From Macropodus opercularis (lineage: Eukaryota > Chordata > Actinopteri > Anabantiformes > Osphronemidae), in the NCBI GenBank assembly GCA_030770545.1, contig CM061106.1, positions 15,583,001 through 15,647,000 of the forward strand: a stretch of 64,000 nt of DNA, in the 5' to 3' direction. Below, one piece after another: positions 1 through 11,629 of this stretch. The notes beneath the pieces were generated by a model. It was given only the letters and a program-made list of their open reading frames with translations. It searched no databases and was not told where the DNA came from. Numbering within the stretch: position 1 is the stretch's first letter; every line of letters begins with the position of its first letter. A program made the translations under genes and the position numbers.

Positions 1-1812
1 ATGGCCGGACGCCCCTGGGAGCAGCAGCGGCCTGGAGTCGGACACCAGCCCCGAAGTCGTGCCGGTAGGTTTGGACACTAGCTTCCTTCTCTTTGCTAGA
101 AAAATAACGAACTGTGTGTTAACTACTTACTATGTTATTATCACGTGTTAAATTTTCAGATTTTATTATTTACAATTTGGTCAAAAAGCCAAATGGCGGA
201 CGGAGCTTTTTTTTGAATACAGACATAAACTATATTGTCACTATGGAAACGAGAAAGCGATGAATGTTGTGGTACAGTGAACGCAGCATCATGTGACGTC
301 ATCCTGTGTCCTTTCAAAATAGCAGCTGCTGCATCATGAAACTTTACTTGATCCACAGTATTATGACAGATATTAGTAGTGAATGAATCAGTGAGTTCAT
401 GTTGAATGTAGTAGCTGAGTATAATTTATGGTGAACAACCATAAAACACTGATTCACTACTTACTTTACTTTGTCTTTCTATTACTTTCAAAGGATTCAT
501 GTTCACAGTGATGGACACTGTAACATGTAGTGTAGTATAGGGTGATGTAATGTAATGTAGTGTTGTATAGTATCATTTAGTGTAATTAGTTTAGATTCAC
601 CATGAAATGTTTAGGATCTAGTTGGCGTGAAAATACTAATTCTGTAGTCTGGCTCCTCTGACTGACATTAGCTTGTTATGTTGGGACACAGAACTTTACT
701 GTGAAGTGCCAACGTGCTGGGAACGTGTTACATGCTGATGCATGAGGTTCAGTTCCTGCGGTGTTGACAGTTAGTGGGTGGTAGGGATGTAAATGTGCTT
801 TTCATGCTTTCCTGCCTCTTGTCTGTGCAGAATATGACGTTTGCTCTGTCACATTTCTCCCCAGGTGGCTGGTGGACTCCGCCCCCTGATGAGCGGGAGG
901 GGGACGTGTGGATGGACGACGAGCTGCAGGCTGGTGGTGGAGCAGCCCATCTCCATCCTCCACCTCAGGGTTTCCGTGCACCACACATTGGAATGGACAG
1001 GAGAGAGCAGGGTCCTCCCATTCCTCCCTTCGCTCCCTTTCACTTTGCTCGTCCTGTCCCTCACCCCTTCATCCCTCCCTTTGCTCGTCCTGTCCCTCAC
1101 CGCTTCATTCCTCCCTTTGCTCCTCCTGTCCCTCACCCCTTCGTCCCTCCCTTTGCTCGTCCTGTCCCTCACCCCTTCGTCCCTCCCTTTGCTCATCCTG
1201 TCCCTCCCTTTGCTCGTCCTGTCCCTCACCCCTTCGTCCCTCCCTTTGTTCGTCCTGCTCCTATTCCTCGTGTTGTTCGTCCTGCTCCTATCCCTCGTGT
1301 TGTTCCTCCTGCTCCTATTCCTCGTGTTGTTCCTCCTGCTCCTATTCCTCGTGTTGTTCCTCCTGCTCCTATCCCTCGTGTTGTTCCTCCTGCTCCTATT
1401 TCTCGTGTTGTTCCTCCTGCTCCTATTCCTCGTGTTGTTCCTCCTGCTCCTATCCCCCGTCTTGTTCATATTCCTCCCTTTGTTCCTCCTGACCCTGCTT
1501 GGGCTCCAGAACATTTCTTCTGTCCCATTTCCCCTTGTTGCTAACGTTGGCCCCTCTTTTTCTGTTTTTAGGGACCTCTACCCTGCAGCTGCCCTGATGG
1601 ACAGTCCTCCTCCTGAGGAGCTTTCTACCATCGTCTATAACGATGATGGAGCCAGCACGTTTGGCTCCATTGAAAGCTTCGAGGAGGAGGACGACCATAG
1701 GGCTACGGTCTCTTGTGTGCGTGGTTACCCCACAAAGAGAAGCAGGGAAGGAGGTGACGAGGCGGGACCGTCCTCCAAGAGGCAGAGGCGGCCTGACAGC
1801 GACTCTGACTGA
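1..1812 (+). CDS. Proline-rich tandem-repeat protein, copy A (unrecognised family)
   Basis: I do not recognise this family. Exon 1 (1-64) reads MAGRPWEQQRPGVGHQ and so on, ending in phase 1 at a GTAGGT donor. The matching acceptor is ctccccag at 864, and exon 2 (from 865) continues in frame as GGWWTPPPDEREGDVW. It then enters a coding minisatellite: 12-residue units like PPFARPVPHPFV, then eight 9-residue units like PPAPIPRVV. A terminal segment (about 1573-1812) encodes DSPPPEELST, an acidic patch, and KRSREGGDEAGPSSKRQRR, which fits a classical bipartite NLS, ending PDSDSD before TGA. This tail lies in a different frame from the proline repeats, so an intron must join them. Good acceptors are tttttag at 1571 (branch-like ctaac upstream) and ccctgcag at 1588; no strong donor is visible. 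There is no signal peptide. The nuclear or scaffold role is inferred only. Confidence 0.6.
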
Positions 1813-2538
1813 GGTCAGAGGTGCTGCTGTTCTCTGTGCCGCCTGCAGAAAGTAAAGGTTAGTACAAGCTTCTTATCAAAACACAAAGATCAATATAATA
1901 TTCACGTGCTGTTACTAACGTTTGTGTTCTAGTTTTTCTCCTCCTTGAACCGACACTTTATCGCGGTGGAGGAGTTTGTGTGCCCGAATGATCCTAGGAG
2001 CTATGTCGTCAGGGCTAAATGCCCCTGGTAGGGTCTCCATGACAACCAGCTCCTAGGAGACGGGCCAGACTAAGAGCGGTTCATCTCTCTCAGTAGGAGC
2101 CGGTGCGATGTAGGTCATGTAGCAGTGGAGAGGTGTTGCTGGCACGTCCCACCAGGAGGAGGCCCAGAGGAAAACCAGGACTCACTAGAGGCAACGCTAA
2201 AGGTCAATACACACTGATGCTGACACGTGGTACTGATGGTGTTTTATTTATTGCTTCATGACATTTATAGAAAGTCCTGAAAGGCCACTTTCTGAGCAGC
2301 TGGACCCAGCAGCATCTTTCTTTTCTCACTCCATAACCATGGTTAATGTATATGTGTTGTTTTCATGAGCATGTTCATGACTCTTTCATCCTGCCTTCTT
2401 TCAGGACCAGTACAGAACCATGGCTCAGCCCTGCAGGATTGTGGAGTGGTGTGACAGCCCCTGCAGCTGAACGTGGGAATAACCAAAGTGATGGTGGTGA
2501 CGTTCTCCAACAGACAGCACATCAGCCAGGAGCTGATC

Positions 2539-2576
2539 ATCTCATCGTAGATCATCATCATCATCTACGATGAGAT
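2539..2576. repeat. Short hairpin, copy A only
   Basis: Arms atctcatcgtagat (2539-2552) and atctacgatgagat (2563-2576) are perfect reverse complements around a 10-nt CAT-rich loop. The matching place in copy C (about 50545-50575) has only the right arm, so the left arm was gained in A or lost in C. Confidence 0.85.
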
Positions 2577-2639
2577 GGCTCCAGAATTATTGGACTAGCA
2601 GTCAGAGCCCTCTCCACCCTCCACCTTTGACCCCAGGGA

Positions 2640-2732
2640 CTCACTCGCGGCCTGGACGCCCCCTCACACCCCCACCCCTTTACCCCAACCACCACTGGGG
2701 ACAAATAAAGTGTTTTAAACTGAACTGAACTG
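2640..2732 (+). mobile_element. Non-LTR retroposon 3' end, internally deleted
   Basis: The segment ends with ggggacaaataaagtg followed by TGAAC-type repeats, the usual tail of a teleost non-LTR retroposon. Copy C carries a longer version (about 50640-50881). Copy A lacks about 140 bp between accaccac and tggggaca. The element family cannot be fixed by eye. Confidence 0.5.
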
Positions 2733-3718
2733 ACAAAGGTGATGTCTTCATGTTACAATGGTCAACAAACGTACACAGCAGGTCTTTGTTTAAGAGGTTG
2801 AAGCAGAAGCTCCAGGGACACTTCAGACACTTTTGCTTTATATCCAAATAACTTCAAATAAATAGGTGATGTGTGTATGTAGACGGTAAATTAACAGTAG
2901 AAACATTTTTTATCACACTGGAAGCAGAAAATGAAAAGCAACTGTACAGTTTGCTGAAACAGAAACAATGCAGGGCTTTAAAATACCCGTCTCTGAAGAC
3001 AAAGCCTAAGCAGGACGGTTCTACCACAGAGTCAACACTCAACAACAGGGTGACGAGCTTTGGTCGATCACATTCTCCTGGTAACAGCAGCATCTAAAGG
3101 TTGTTAGTCCTCATGATCAGTGGTTCAGGTCCTAAAGCTTTAATGAGCCTTTTGTCACGTCACTATATAAATAAACTACGTTGAACTGAACCATCTAAAG
3201 ACTCACCTCACCTACACACATCACAGGACAACTAAGCTGTGTTTCCATGGTAACATCAGTGACCTCTGACCTTTATGTTAAAGCAAAGCAAGTTTGAGCC
3301 ATTTGACAGAATATTTGTGTTGAACAGAGTTTATGTCAAATAAATCTATTCACAACAGGATAATTCTGATGATTAGTGCGTCTATGCAAATATCTACAAA
3401 TGTGTCTGATTCACGTCTCACTTCTAAAATGTCACTCGACATGTGATTGTGTTGAGTTCATGGCAAATGAATCTGTTCAGATTTACGTCTCACTTCTAAA
3501 ATGTCTTGTGACATTTACTTGTAAATGTGATGGAAACACGAGAGAACTAATAAGTTGAGGCTTCTGTGTAACAGCTCCACCCAGTGGAAGGTTGTGGTCA
3601 TGACAGGAAGGTTCCTGAAGCGTCTGGAGCTGCTCCATGTAGACTAGAAAAGCTGGGACAGACCCACTGCTGAGACACAAAGCAACACAGAGACATAGAG
3701 GTGAACAGACGCTGAACA

Positions 3719-4310
3719 TTGTTCCATCCCAGCACTAAACACACTCTGAACACGCTGTGCTCTCATGGATTCAGCTCTGCCCTCAGTCCCTTCATGGACG
3801 TCTGCTGTCCTGGACGCAGTCTGTGGCCAGAGGTCAGACCTCTGCTCTACCAGCAGCATCTACTGCACAGAAACCTCCAGACTTCAACACCAGATCCTGG
3901 AGGAGACGGAGCCTTTCCACAGCAGTGTGGCCCTGCAGCCAGTCTCCTACCAGCTGGAGGAAGAGGGACAGACAGAGCAGCTGTCTGTCAGGCAGGTGGG
4001 CAGGAAGCTGACAGAGAAGAAGCAGGAGGACGGGAAAGACTCCTACTCTGCCAGACTGCAGGAGTTCAGACAGGAGTTGGATCTGCCTGAAGGACTGAAC
4101 CCTGAAGCCGTCAGCTGCTCCATGGATCCAGACGGGAAGCTCCACATCCAGGCAGCCAAAGCTCCGAGTGTAGAGGAGGCTGAGAGAGAGGAGCTCAGAG
4201 AAAACACACAGAAGCAGCAGCTCAGCATCAACCTGATCACAGTGATGATGGACCAATCACAGCAACGTTTGGTTTGTAGGAAGGTGAACTCATGTCCTCA
4301 GAGGCTTTGA
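3719..4310 (+). pseudogene. HSP30-type small heat-shock protein relic, copy A
   Basis: Fish HSP30 (Hspb11-like) proteins are small chaperones with a central alpha-crystallin domain. One frame gives SHGFSSALSPFMDV and SLWPEVRPLLYQQHLL, the typical N-terminus. A second frame, starting near 3870, gives LQHQILEETEPFHSS, LSVRQVGRKL, EKKQEDGKDSYS, LQEFRQELDLPEGLNPEAV and DGKLHIQAAKAP. Thus a frameshift separates the two halves. The usual Met start is Thr (ACG) here; an in-frame ATG lies upstream at 3719. Segments normally present between YQLEEEG and LSVRQ, and in the helix before LQHQIL, are missing, so the alpha-crystallin domain is incomplete. The C-terminus runs on after VEEAEREEL into unrelated sequence. 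Most likely a pseudogene. Confidence 0.85.
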
Positions 4311-6470
4311 CATGTTGAATAGAAGCATTTTGTTAAACCAGAAAACAAATCTGTGTTTTCTCATATTTAATAATCTCACTGTCCAGCTGTTGGCAAACCT
4401 GGAGGCGATCAGTGAAACCAGAGTCGCCTTTGTTCACAGGCAGCGTCAGCATCAGAATAGTGACGTCAGGTTGAGGTCTGTGGACGTTTGCAGGACTCTG
4501 AGACAAATGTACAAATACATTCAGTTTGTGATCCAGATGTTCAGATGTCTGTCAGCTCTGTGTTTACAGCTCATCCAGCTCCTGCCTGTTGTTCTGCATC
4601 ACCCTGAATATTTAGAAATAAAGAATCTGTCACATATTTTGTGTAATAATTCAGTTTATAACACTGCCACACGCTGGTTTCATTTCTATTGAAAACAATC
4701 TTTTCCAAAGACGCGAGGAATAATTTTCAGGATTAGGATAAACTCTTTAGAGTTTACGTTGGACAGTGTCCAGTATCAGACGTATGTGGACTCTCCCAGT
4801 TCTCCTGTTGAGAGATGTCGCTCCGGTCGTTGGAGGGAACCTCTAGAAGGCCCAGCGGAGGCTTTGACACCAGAACTGGACGTCTGCTGTGTTGGTTTTG
4901 TCTTTCTCCCCCTCAGAACTCTGGACTGCTCACCTCAGCTTCTGCTCCTCTCATGCTCCAGTCGTCTGGTGACGACCCAGCTGGGGCGTGTTCACACTCA
5001 TCCTCTGACGAGATCACGGTTAAGACAGTTCCAGTCTCCTCGCTCCTAGTTCATTTTATCGGTCCTGACAAATTCCAGCGTTTGATTGTTTTCGTAATTA
5101 ACCACACACTTATTTTCAAAATAAAAGCACACCGTGATTAAAACTTCAAAAAGACCAACTGAATACTGAGAATTCTGTCTAATACATTGTGATGGTTAGT
5201 GGCAATGTTTATACTGGGTCATGATTCAACTCATGCTTCCACCTGCTCCATTCAAAATAAAAGTGACATTAAAATTTTAAGACTTAAATTTAATAGAGAT
5301 TATGATTATGGTTAGATAATTCTGGACAGTAATTAAAAGGGCTTTTCTTCATGTTAATAACCTGCTTCAACAATTCGTACGTCCTTTCAAAATACATTTA
5401 GTTACTGACAACTGAGCTTGTGCTTCATGCTGATGCTGAGAGGAATGTGTCTGAACACACAGCATCAGTGTTGTTGTGCTTGGGTTTGCGTAGCTCCAGA
5501 CCAGTCAGGGTCTGACCTCTGTCCAGCATCAGGACCAGGGAAGGGAAGAAGACGCTTGAGGTGAGTCTGAAAAGTTGATGTTCACTCCAAGCCAGCATCT
5601 GTGGGATGAGCTGCACCAACAGGCCTGATCCATGGAGGCCCTGCAACCCAACTTCCAGGACTTTAAGGATGTGCTGCTGACATCACAGCTCACCTTCAGG
5701 GTTCATGCCTTAATGGGTCAGGATTGGTTTGGCAGCAAACGATAGACCAGCAATATCAGACAGACAGATATAATGAGCCTCACGAGTTTAGTTTCATGCT
5801 TTGGAAAAACATCATCCTAAAATGCTGCATTGCAGTTTGTCCAGTAGGAGGCAGCAAAGCTTCTGTAAATGACTTGTTCCAGGCGTGAACATGACAGTAG
5901 CTCATCAAGAACAAGTCCAGTTGTTCACCTGACGGTAATTCAGCGTCTGACTAGACTTAAGCCTTTGACCTTTCTGTGCCGTCTATTCAGGATTCCAGAG
6001 ATTTTAATGAGCGTTTGAGTAGAGCCCAGAGTGGTGAGAACTTTCTGTCCTTTACTCGTATTGATTCCAGCCCCGTCACTCAGCTGCGTTGTCCATCCAT
6101 TCTGCTAATGTAATATCCATTTTCAGGTTCGGTCAGGACCAACGTTAATATTTACAACCACAGATATAAATGTGCAGTCATTACATTTGTAGTTTGTATC
6201 ATTCATTTATTTTATTTATTTATGTTCTGGTCTATAACATCTTAGGGAAACCTGCACAATTTAATCCAATCCAATGTGTGACATCAGTAACAAACGTAAA
6301 GACCAACTATCACCTTAAAAACTGTTCCTGTATTGGAGCAGCCTGTGCAGTGTCCCCAACAAAATGGCCAGTGAGCGTACGATGAATCAACAGATGAAAC
6401 CCAGCCTCTAACGTCCCAACACTCCACCACCTATAAAGGCTGCATTAAGGCCTGACCCATGGCTGAGCCA
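4311..6470. other. Intergenic stretch without a recognised gene
   Basis: It contains an unrecognised pair of overlapping open frames at 4759-5141 that is also partly open in copy C (53005-53345); a polypyrimidine-AG acceptor lies at about 4915. The open frame contains SSGDDPAGACSHSSSDEI but matches no family I know. A conserved block at 5600-5830 is shared with copy C and has no clear coding signal. AT-rich stretches at 5150-5400 and 6110-6260 contain nothing I can name. Confidence 0.3.
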
Positions 6471-9215
6471 TCACTGTCCACCGTTGGGCCGAACGTCGGC
6501 GTAGTTCTTGACCAGCTGGCAGATCCTGACCACTTTGATGTCCGACGGCACTTGATCATAATCGGACCACAGATACTCTGGAGACAGCAGCTTAGTGGGT
6601 TTGTTGTACAGCAGGTACCTGCAGGACAGAGACGCAGGTGTGATATATGTATGTGGACATGAAGGTTTCTGACACAGCGTGAATCAAACTAGCAGGTACA
6701 TAAAGTACGAGTCTGGGTTTCAACATTAATAAGAAGAAACACAAATAAACAGTGTGGGAATGAAAAGTGACACCGCACTTGTTGAGGTGACTCTTGCTGC
6801 CACACAGCTTCAATGTGGTTCTTGGCGTCGGCCTGTGATCACGGCCTGTGATTGATCGTAACAGTATCTGAAAAAGGGAGAGAGTTTTTACTTCAATGGT
6901 AGAAAGTAATCAAATCAGCATAATTAATCAAAACATCAGTTAAAAGACTAAGACTCTTTGACAACAACAAGTGGCCTGATAAGCAGCAATGAATAAGCTC
7001 CACTAGCTGCAGTAGCAGATGATTCCACCTTCATGTGCTTGTTTCCCGGACCAGCTTGTCCATGTCCTCCAGGTCTCCCACACGGCAGCAGTGTAGTAGT
7101 ATCTCCCTCGTCATTAGGGACGTACGCCCTGGACTCCTGGCGACGCTCGGAAGGAAACTTATTTCTCGTCGTCTACGGACAAAAGGGAGGAATTAAGAAC
7201 AAGAGCAGGAAGCTGCAGCTGCCACAGCAGTGGAAATGCTGAAAACATCATATGTGCACATGCTCTGTACAGAAATAGTCTCTTTGCATCAGTAAAATGA
7301 GTGAGATGGCGTCTGAGCGGACGAGACGCTTCCTGCCTCTGCACCTTCAGTGTTTTCTAGTTGGTTGCTTTGTGGGCTCTGGCAGCATCATGCACAATAA
7401 GCCTTATACTTCATGGCCCTTCTACTTAGAGTCTGTATCACACTCCAGGATTTCAGCTGTTCTCTCAAAGGAACCACAGTGAAACCTTGTAGTAGCCTCG
7501 GTGAAGCACAGCTGACAGTCGGCTGAGAGACTCGGCCCCAAAGCGGTTGTGGAAGACGCTGTCGATGTCCATCATGAAAAGGTGGTCGGCTTCATTACGG
7601 ATCTGAAAACAGGAAACACGAAGGAATAAGAGCAACACAGAGAGATTTGATTAAAGGTATAAATAAAAGACAACAATTAGCATTTTTACATTTAACTTAT
7701 TCCGTTAGTGAGTCATGACCCGTTCTGCTTGTTAAAAGACACCAAGGTTTTCTTGCAGGAACCACTCAGACGTGTCAGACTTGGCGTCAGGCCCCGTTCA
7801 GCAGCGTTTACCTGCTTGTGGATGGTGACTGTGGCCCACTTCATCCTCCCGAGCACCACATCCTGCAGCGCTTTGCACTGGGCACAGACACAACAGAGAC
7901 GCTCCGGCCTTCACCCATCTCAACCTGAGCCAGAGGAGAAAACGCAGGACGAACGGCATGAAGTCAGGACGTGACAGACTATTGCTGCGTTTGATTCAGT
8001 TTGACAAACACACTGTCAACGGCAGCAAACGATGGAGCAACATTAGACAGGACACAATGTGCCTCACGGGTGGAGTTTCACCAGAGTTTGTCCAGCAAAG
8101 CCTCTGCATCGACCTCTGAGTTTGTTGCAGGTGTGTCTCACTACATAAATGAACGACTCACTGTGGGAACATCTTCCTCATGGTCTGTGTAGATGTAGTA
8201 CGTGACCCTGAAGTCAACTAAAAAGTGCTTTTCACTGACTCCAGGAAGGCCCTCAGGAAACGGGTGTATCTGTCCACATGAAAGAATGAATGATTAGTTT
8301 ATGACACATGGAAAAGCATCATATAGTTGGTGCCTGTGCACATACTTGCCAACAGCAAACACCACCACAGCAATGCGTGGCTCCATTTTCTGATAGATGG
8401 CGTCAATAACCACAGGATCAAAGGTTCCCTCCCAAACCAGGGGAACATTCCAGTTGGTCACTGGGTTGACGTCAGTGCGTCTGGGAGAGTAAAGAACGTC
8501 CTGAGAGCGTGAGCTTGAACAGTAGCAACATCTGAACGTTTGACCTGCTGAAAGGCTGGTTCAGCCAATAAACAACGTGACGTCTGACAAAGCACAAAGT
8601 GACGTCTCAACTAAACAGGAATTAGATGGAGTCATGAAAACAATAGAACAGAAGAAGCCCAACGCTTCTATTAAATGTGTTTACAACCTGAAATCACATC
8701 GTCTTTAAAGCTTTTCCTCACGTTCCATAAGCTGGATGTTATTATTGCTCAGCTCACCCTTTGTGTGCTCTTGGCTGATCATACTTTACTCTGGAAAAGA
8801 GCAGCAGCATCAACACAGGTCGTAGTCAGGTCCACAAACTAAAACCACTATCCTACAGACAGCAGATGTGACTCTCTGCGGGTCCAGGACCTGCTGTGTG
8901 GCAGAGCCAGCATGCGTTTAGACATGATGCTCCAGTTACTGCAGCATCAGTTTGAGCAGAGCTGGAGTCACTTCTTCCTCTTCCTGTTTCATGTTCATCT
9001 GGACGTTATGACCGTTTGCTGACTGTCTGAATAGTTTCCATCAAGGCAAAGGTGGAGACACATGTAAGTTAAAGTGGGTTTGAACATGTTTGCGTGTTTT
9101 ACCAGGTTTATGTGTCAGCTCTCCAACGCTCCACTTGTTGTTTCATTTCACTGAACCTACCTCTGGAAGAATGAGGCGTTTCCTGAGAAGGAGACGTAGA
9201 TCCCCCTGTGAAGAA
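6471..9215 (-). pseudogene. GT6 family glycosyltransferase relic (ABO/Forssman-synthase-like), copy A
   Basis: GT6 enzymes are Golgi type II proteins that transfer Gal or GalNAc in alpha-1,3 linkage. Exons read in order on the minus strand: about 8485-8345, RTDVNPVTNWNVPLVWEGTF; about 8275-8165, YTRFLRAFLES then RVTYYIYTDHEEDV; about 7930-7811, GRMKWATVTIHKQ; about 7608-7488, IRNEADHLFMMDIDSVF, which holds the DxD metal-binding motif; about 7173-7045, FPSERRQESRAYVPNDEGD; 6867-6779, DAKNHIEAVWQ and SHLNK; 6618-6471, YLLYNKPTKLLSPEYLWSD to a TGA. Exon order and motifs match GT6 well. Breaks: a frameshift inside YTRFLRAFLES/RVTYY, another after VPNDEGD, one before SHLNK, and a 13-bp insertion near 6835 absent from copy C. 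A small open piece at 9215-9175 (GIYVSFSGNASFFQR) may be an upstream exon. Confidence 0.88.
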
Positions 9216-10435
9216 ACACACACGTGTGGATCACAGCAGTGGACTTTATTTAACCTAAGCTATGAATCTTTTACACATCACACAACGTTGTGTAGAACAA
9301 GACATTACACAATACACAACAGGTTCCAAACGCGATAAGTCTTCTCCAGTAATTTGATGTATTGCAGACCACGAGACTCAATATACATAAGGCTCTAAAT
9401 AAATGGGTCGTCAATATGAAAACATGCAAAAAAAACTTTGCACTTCACTGAAATTGAATCAAATTCTGCCAAATACTTGACATTAAATACTTTTTATGTA
9501 CAAAACATTTGTGCTCGCCTCAGATTTTCCAAGGACAAGGTAAAACCAAGTGAAACGTCATCAGGTCCAACATGACGCCTCATACTTGCATTAACAGAAC
9601 AACCAGAGCAACATCTGTTCTACATTCATGGAGCATCTCAGAGTGAACAGAATGACTCTCTGGTGCCTCCTGGCTGTGGATGGTGGTTCTGTGCTGCCAG
9701 CGTTTCTTTCTGTTTTCATTGCATTGTGGTTGGACCAGTGTGAAGTGTGAAGTCTTCAGCAGACTGAATGTTAAAGGCTCTGCTTTTCTCTGAGCTGCTT
9801 TCTAACTGTTCCAAACTGTGAGTCACTCATTCAGTGTGTGTGACGTCACCTTTGATGCTCGTGTGGCATCTGTGCTGCAGGCCTCTATATCATGCACTGA
9901 GCTACTTCAAGCTGCAGCTGAAGTCGCTGGCACATGGCTGATCGGGAACATTTACAACATTTGACATTGATACTGACTTGAAAACAGAGGAGTCTGGTTC
10001 CTCAGCAGCGTGAGCACTGAGACTAGTTCCTGTTTGAGGGTCACTTGTCTTTCATGGGGGATTCAGATGTTTTTCTGTGATTTTTAAAACAGTGCGTCTT
10101 TGAACTTCCATTTTTAAATATCACTGGCCAGACTCTCCCTGTTCTGGGTTAAAGACTATGTTAACCAGGTTTGTCTACAACAACTAAATCAATACACATC
10201 ACCTCAGCTGCTGTTTATGAGCTTCACCATCTAATCAGATCATCTCTATAATATAAGCTACATTTAAATGCTAGTGAGCCTCCTAGCTTTGGTGCTACTC
10301 GTCCCTCAGCGGGTCCTGAGCAGCAGGATGTGACTGGGTGACGGTTCGTAGCAGTCGTAGTTCTAGGCAGTCGCCCGCTGAGAAACCATCCTGATCACTG
10401 GCTCCATAGTCAGAAACGTGGAGCTAGAGAGGTTG
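9216..10435. other. Intergenic stretch, no gene seen
   Basis: The sequence is conserved with copy C (about 57641-58910). I see no extended coding signal, no RNA gene and no clear repeat. The block at 10290-10440 (cagcgggtcctgagcagcag) directly precedes the LINE piece and could be part of the same element. Confidence 0.4.
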
Positions 10436-11475
10436 CTGTAGTCAAACCTTTATTGCAAACTATAGGCCAATATCTAATCTGCCCTTTATTAGTTCTTGAA
10501 AAAACTGTAGCTAAACAACTATTTGACCACCTGCCTAGAAATAACCTGTATGAATATTTCCAGTCAGGATTCAGATCCATCACAGACAGAACCAGCTCTG
10601 ATTAGAGTCACTAATGATCTCACAGCTTCAGACAATGGTCTAGTTTCTGTCCTTGTCCTGTTAGATCTTAGCAGCATTTGATAGATCACAAGATTCTATT
10701 GCAGAGACTGGAACATAGCGTTGGATTAAAGGCAAAGCACTGGGATGGTTTAAGTCTTATTTGTTAATATTCATGATCAATCTTCCATCCGCACAAAAAT
10801 TAGCTTTGTTGTTCCACAGGGTTCTGTGCTTGGTCCAATACCTTTCAGTCTTTACAGTCTCCTCTCTCTAATATTATTAGGAAACACATACATTTTCACT
10901 GCTATATTTGTCTATGAAACCAGATGAAACTAATCAATTAGTCAAACTTCTAACTTGTTTAAATGATATCAAATCCTGGATGTCCTCTCCTTTACATCAT
11001 ATATTAAAGAAATCTCTAGAACTGCCTACTTCCACTTTAGGAATATTGCTAAAATTATAAGCATCCTCTCACAGAGTGATGCTGAAAAGTTAATCCATGC
11101 ATTTGTTACCTCTAGGCTGGACGACTGTAACTCCCTGCTCATAGTTTGTCCCAATAACTCTCTAAAAAGCCTCCAGTTAATTCAAAATGCTGCAGCCAGA
11201 GTCTGACTGGACTTAGGAAGAGACATCACATTTCTCCTACATCAGCTTCTCTGTCCTGTCAAATCTAGGATAGGATTCAAAATTCTTCTCCTCACCTACA
11301 AAGCTCTTCATAATAAAGCTCCATCTCATCTTAAAGACCTCATGGCTCCTGATGCTCCTTCAGATTAAAACGCTCTATGTGGGATTTGTCAGGTTTAGTT
11401 GTGTCAAGTTCTTGTAAAGGGCCTTCAGATAACTGCTGTCGTAAACTGGCGCTATATAAATAAAATAGAAATGAA
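10436..11475 (+). mobile_element. L2-like LINE reverse transcriptase fragment, copy A
   Basis: Broken frames give YRPISNLPF, FQSGFRS, ALIRVTNDL, KALGWFKSYL, VPQGSVLGP, LIHAFVTSRLDDCNSLL, LQLIQNAAARV, FKILLLTYKALH and APSHLKDLM. These are conserved blocks of the reverse transcriptase of L2/jockey-like non-LTR elements. The 3' end, ggcgctatataaataaa followed by attgaat-type repeats, is the usual tail of such elements in fish. The catalytic FADD region is missing: the sequence jumps from ATGATATCAAATCCTGG straight to the segment encoding SFTSYIKEISRTAY. It is dead and truncated. Confidence 0.9.
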
Positions 11476-11629
11476 TTGAATAGTGTTGTACAGGTGCACA
11501 TGTCTGGATATTACAAATAAAGGACTCACCCGAAGACGACAACAACAACCAGAACTAGAATGTGGATCCTGGAAATGTGGTTTGACATGTCAGGATCGGT
11601 CTGAGGCTCTTATCCAAATCAACAGACCT

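Larger units (their letters stand above)
1813..3718 (+). other. Downstream and intergenic stretch with retroposon tails
   Basis: GTAAAG followed by GTTAGT near 1855 looks like a donor in the 3' region of the proline-rich gene, and ttctttcag near 2405 looks like a later acceptor. The exon after it encodes a short open piece, DQYRTMAQPCRIVEW, ending in a stop. The stretch at about 1935-2180 has no coding signal I recognise. Two retroposon-like tails follow: one ending aataaagtgttttaaactg with TGAAC repeats near 2703-2732, and one ending tatataaataaac near 3162. Nothing else convincing is seen up to the HSP30 relic. Confidence 0.4.

Noticed and set aside
849..1514. Minus-strand open frame of RNNTR-type repeats over the proline-rich gene (also 48680-49531)
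   Set aside because: It is a mirror of the 27- and 36-bp coding minisatellite. It has no splice partner or motif.
1020..1540. Leu-rich frame over the minisatellite as a membrane protein
   Set aside because: The phase from exon 1 leads to the proline frame, not to this one. The alternative acceptor at 830 gives an early stop. Only its distal part (tail segment) is taken as coding.
3834..4256. 140-codon antisense frame over the HSP30 relic
   Set aside because: It is a shadow of the sense coding sequence.
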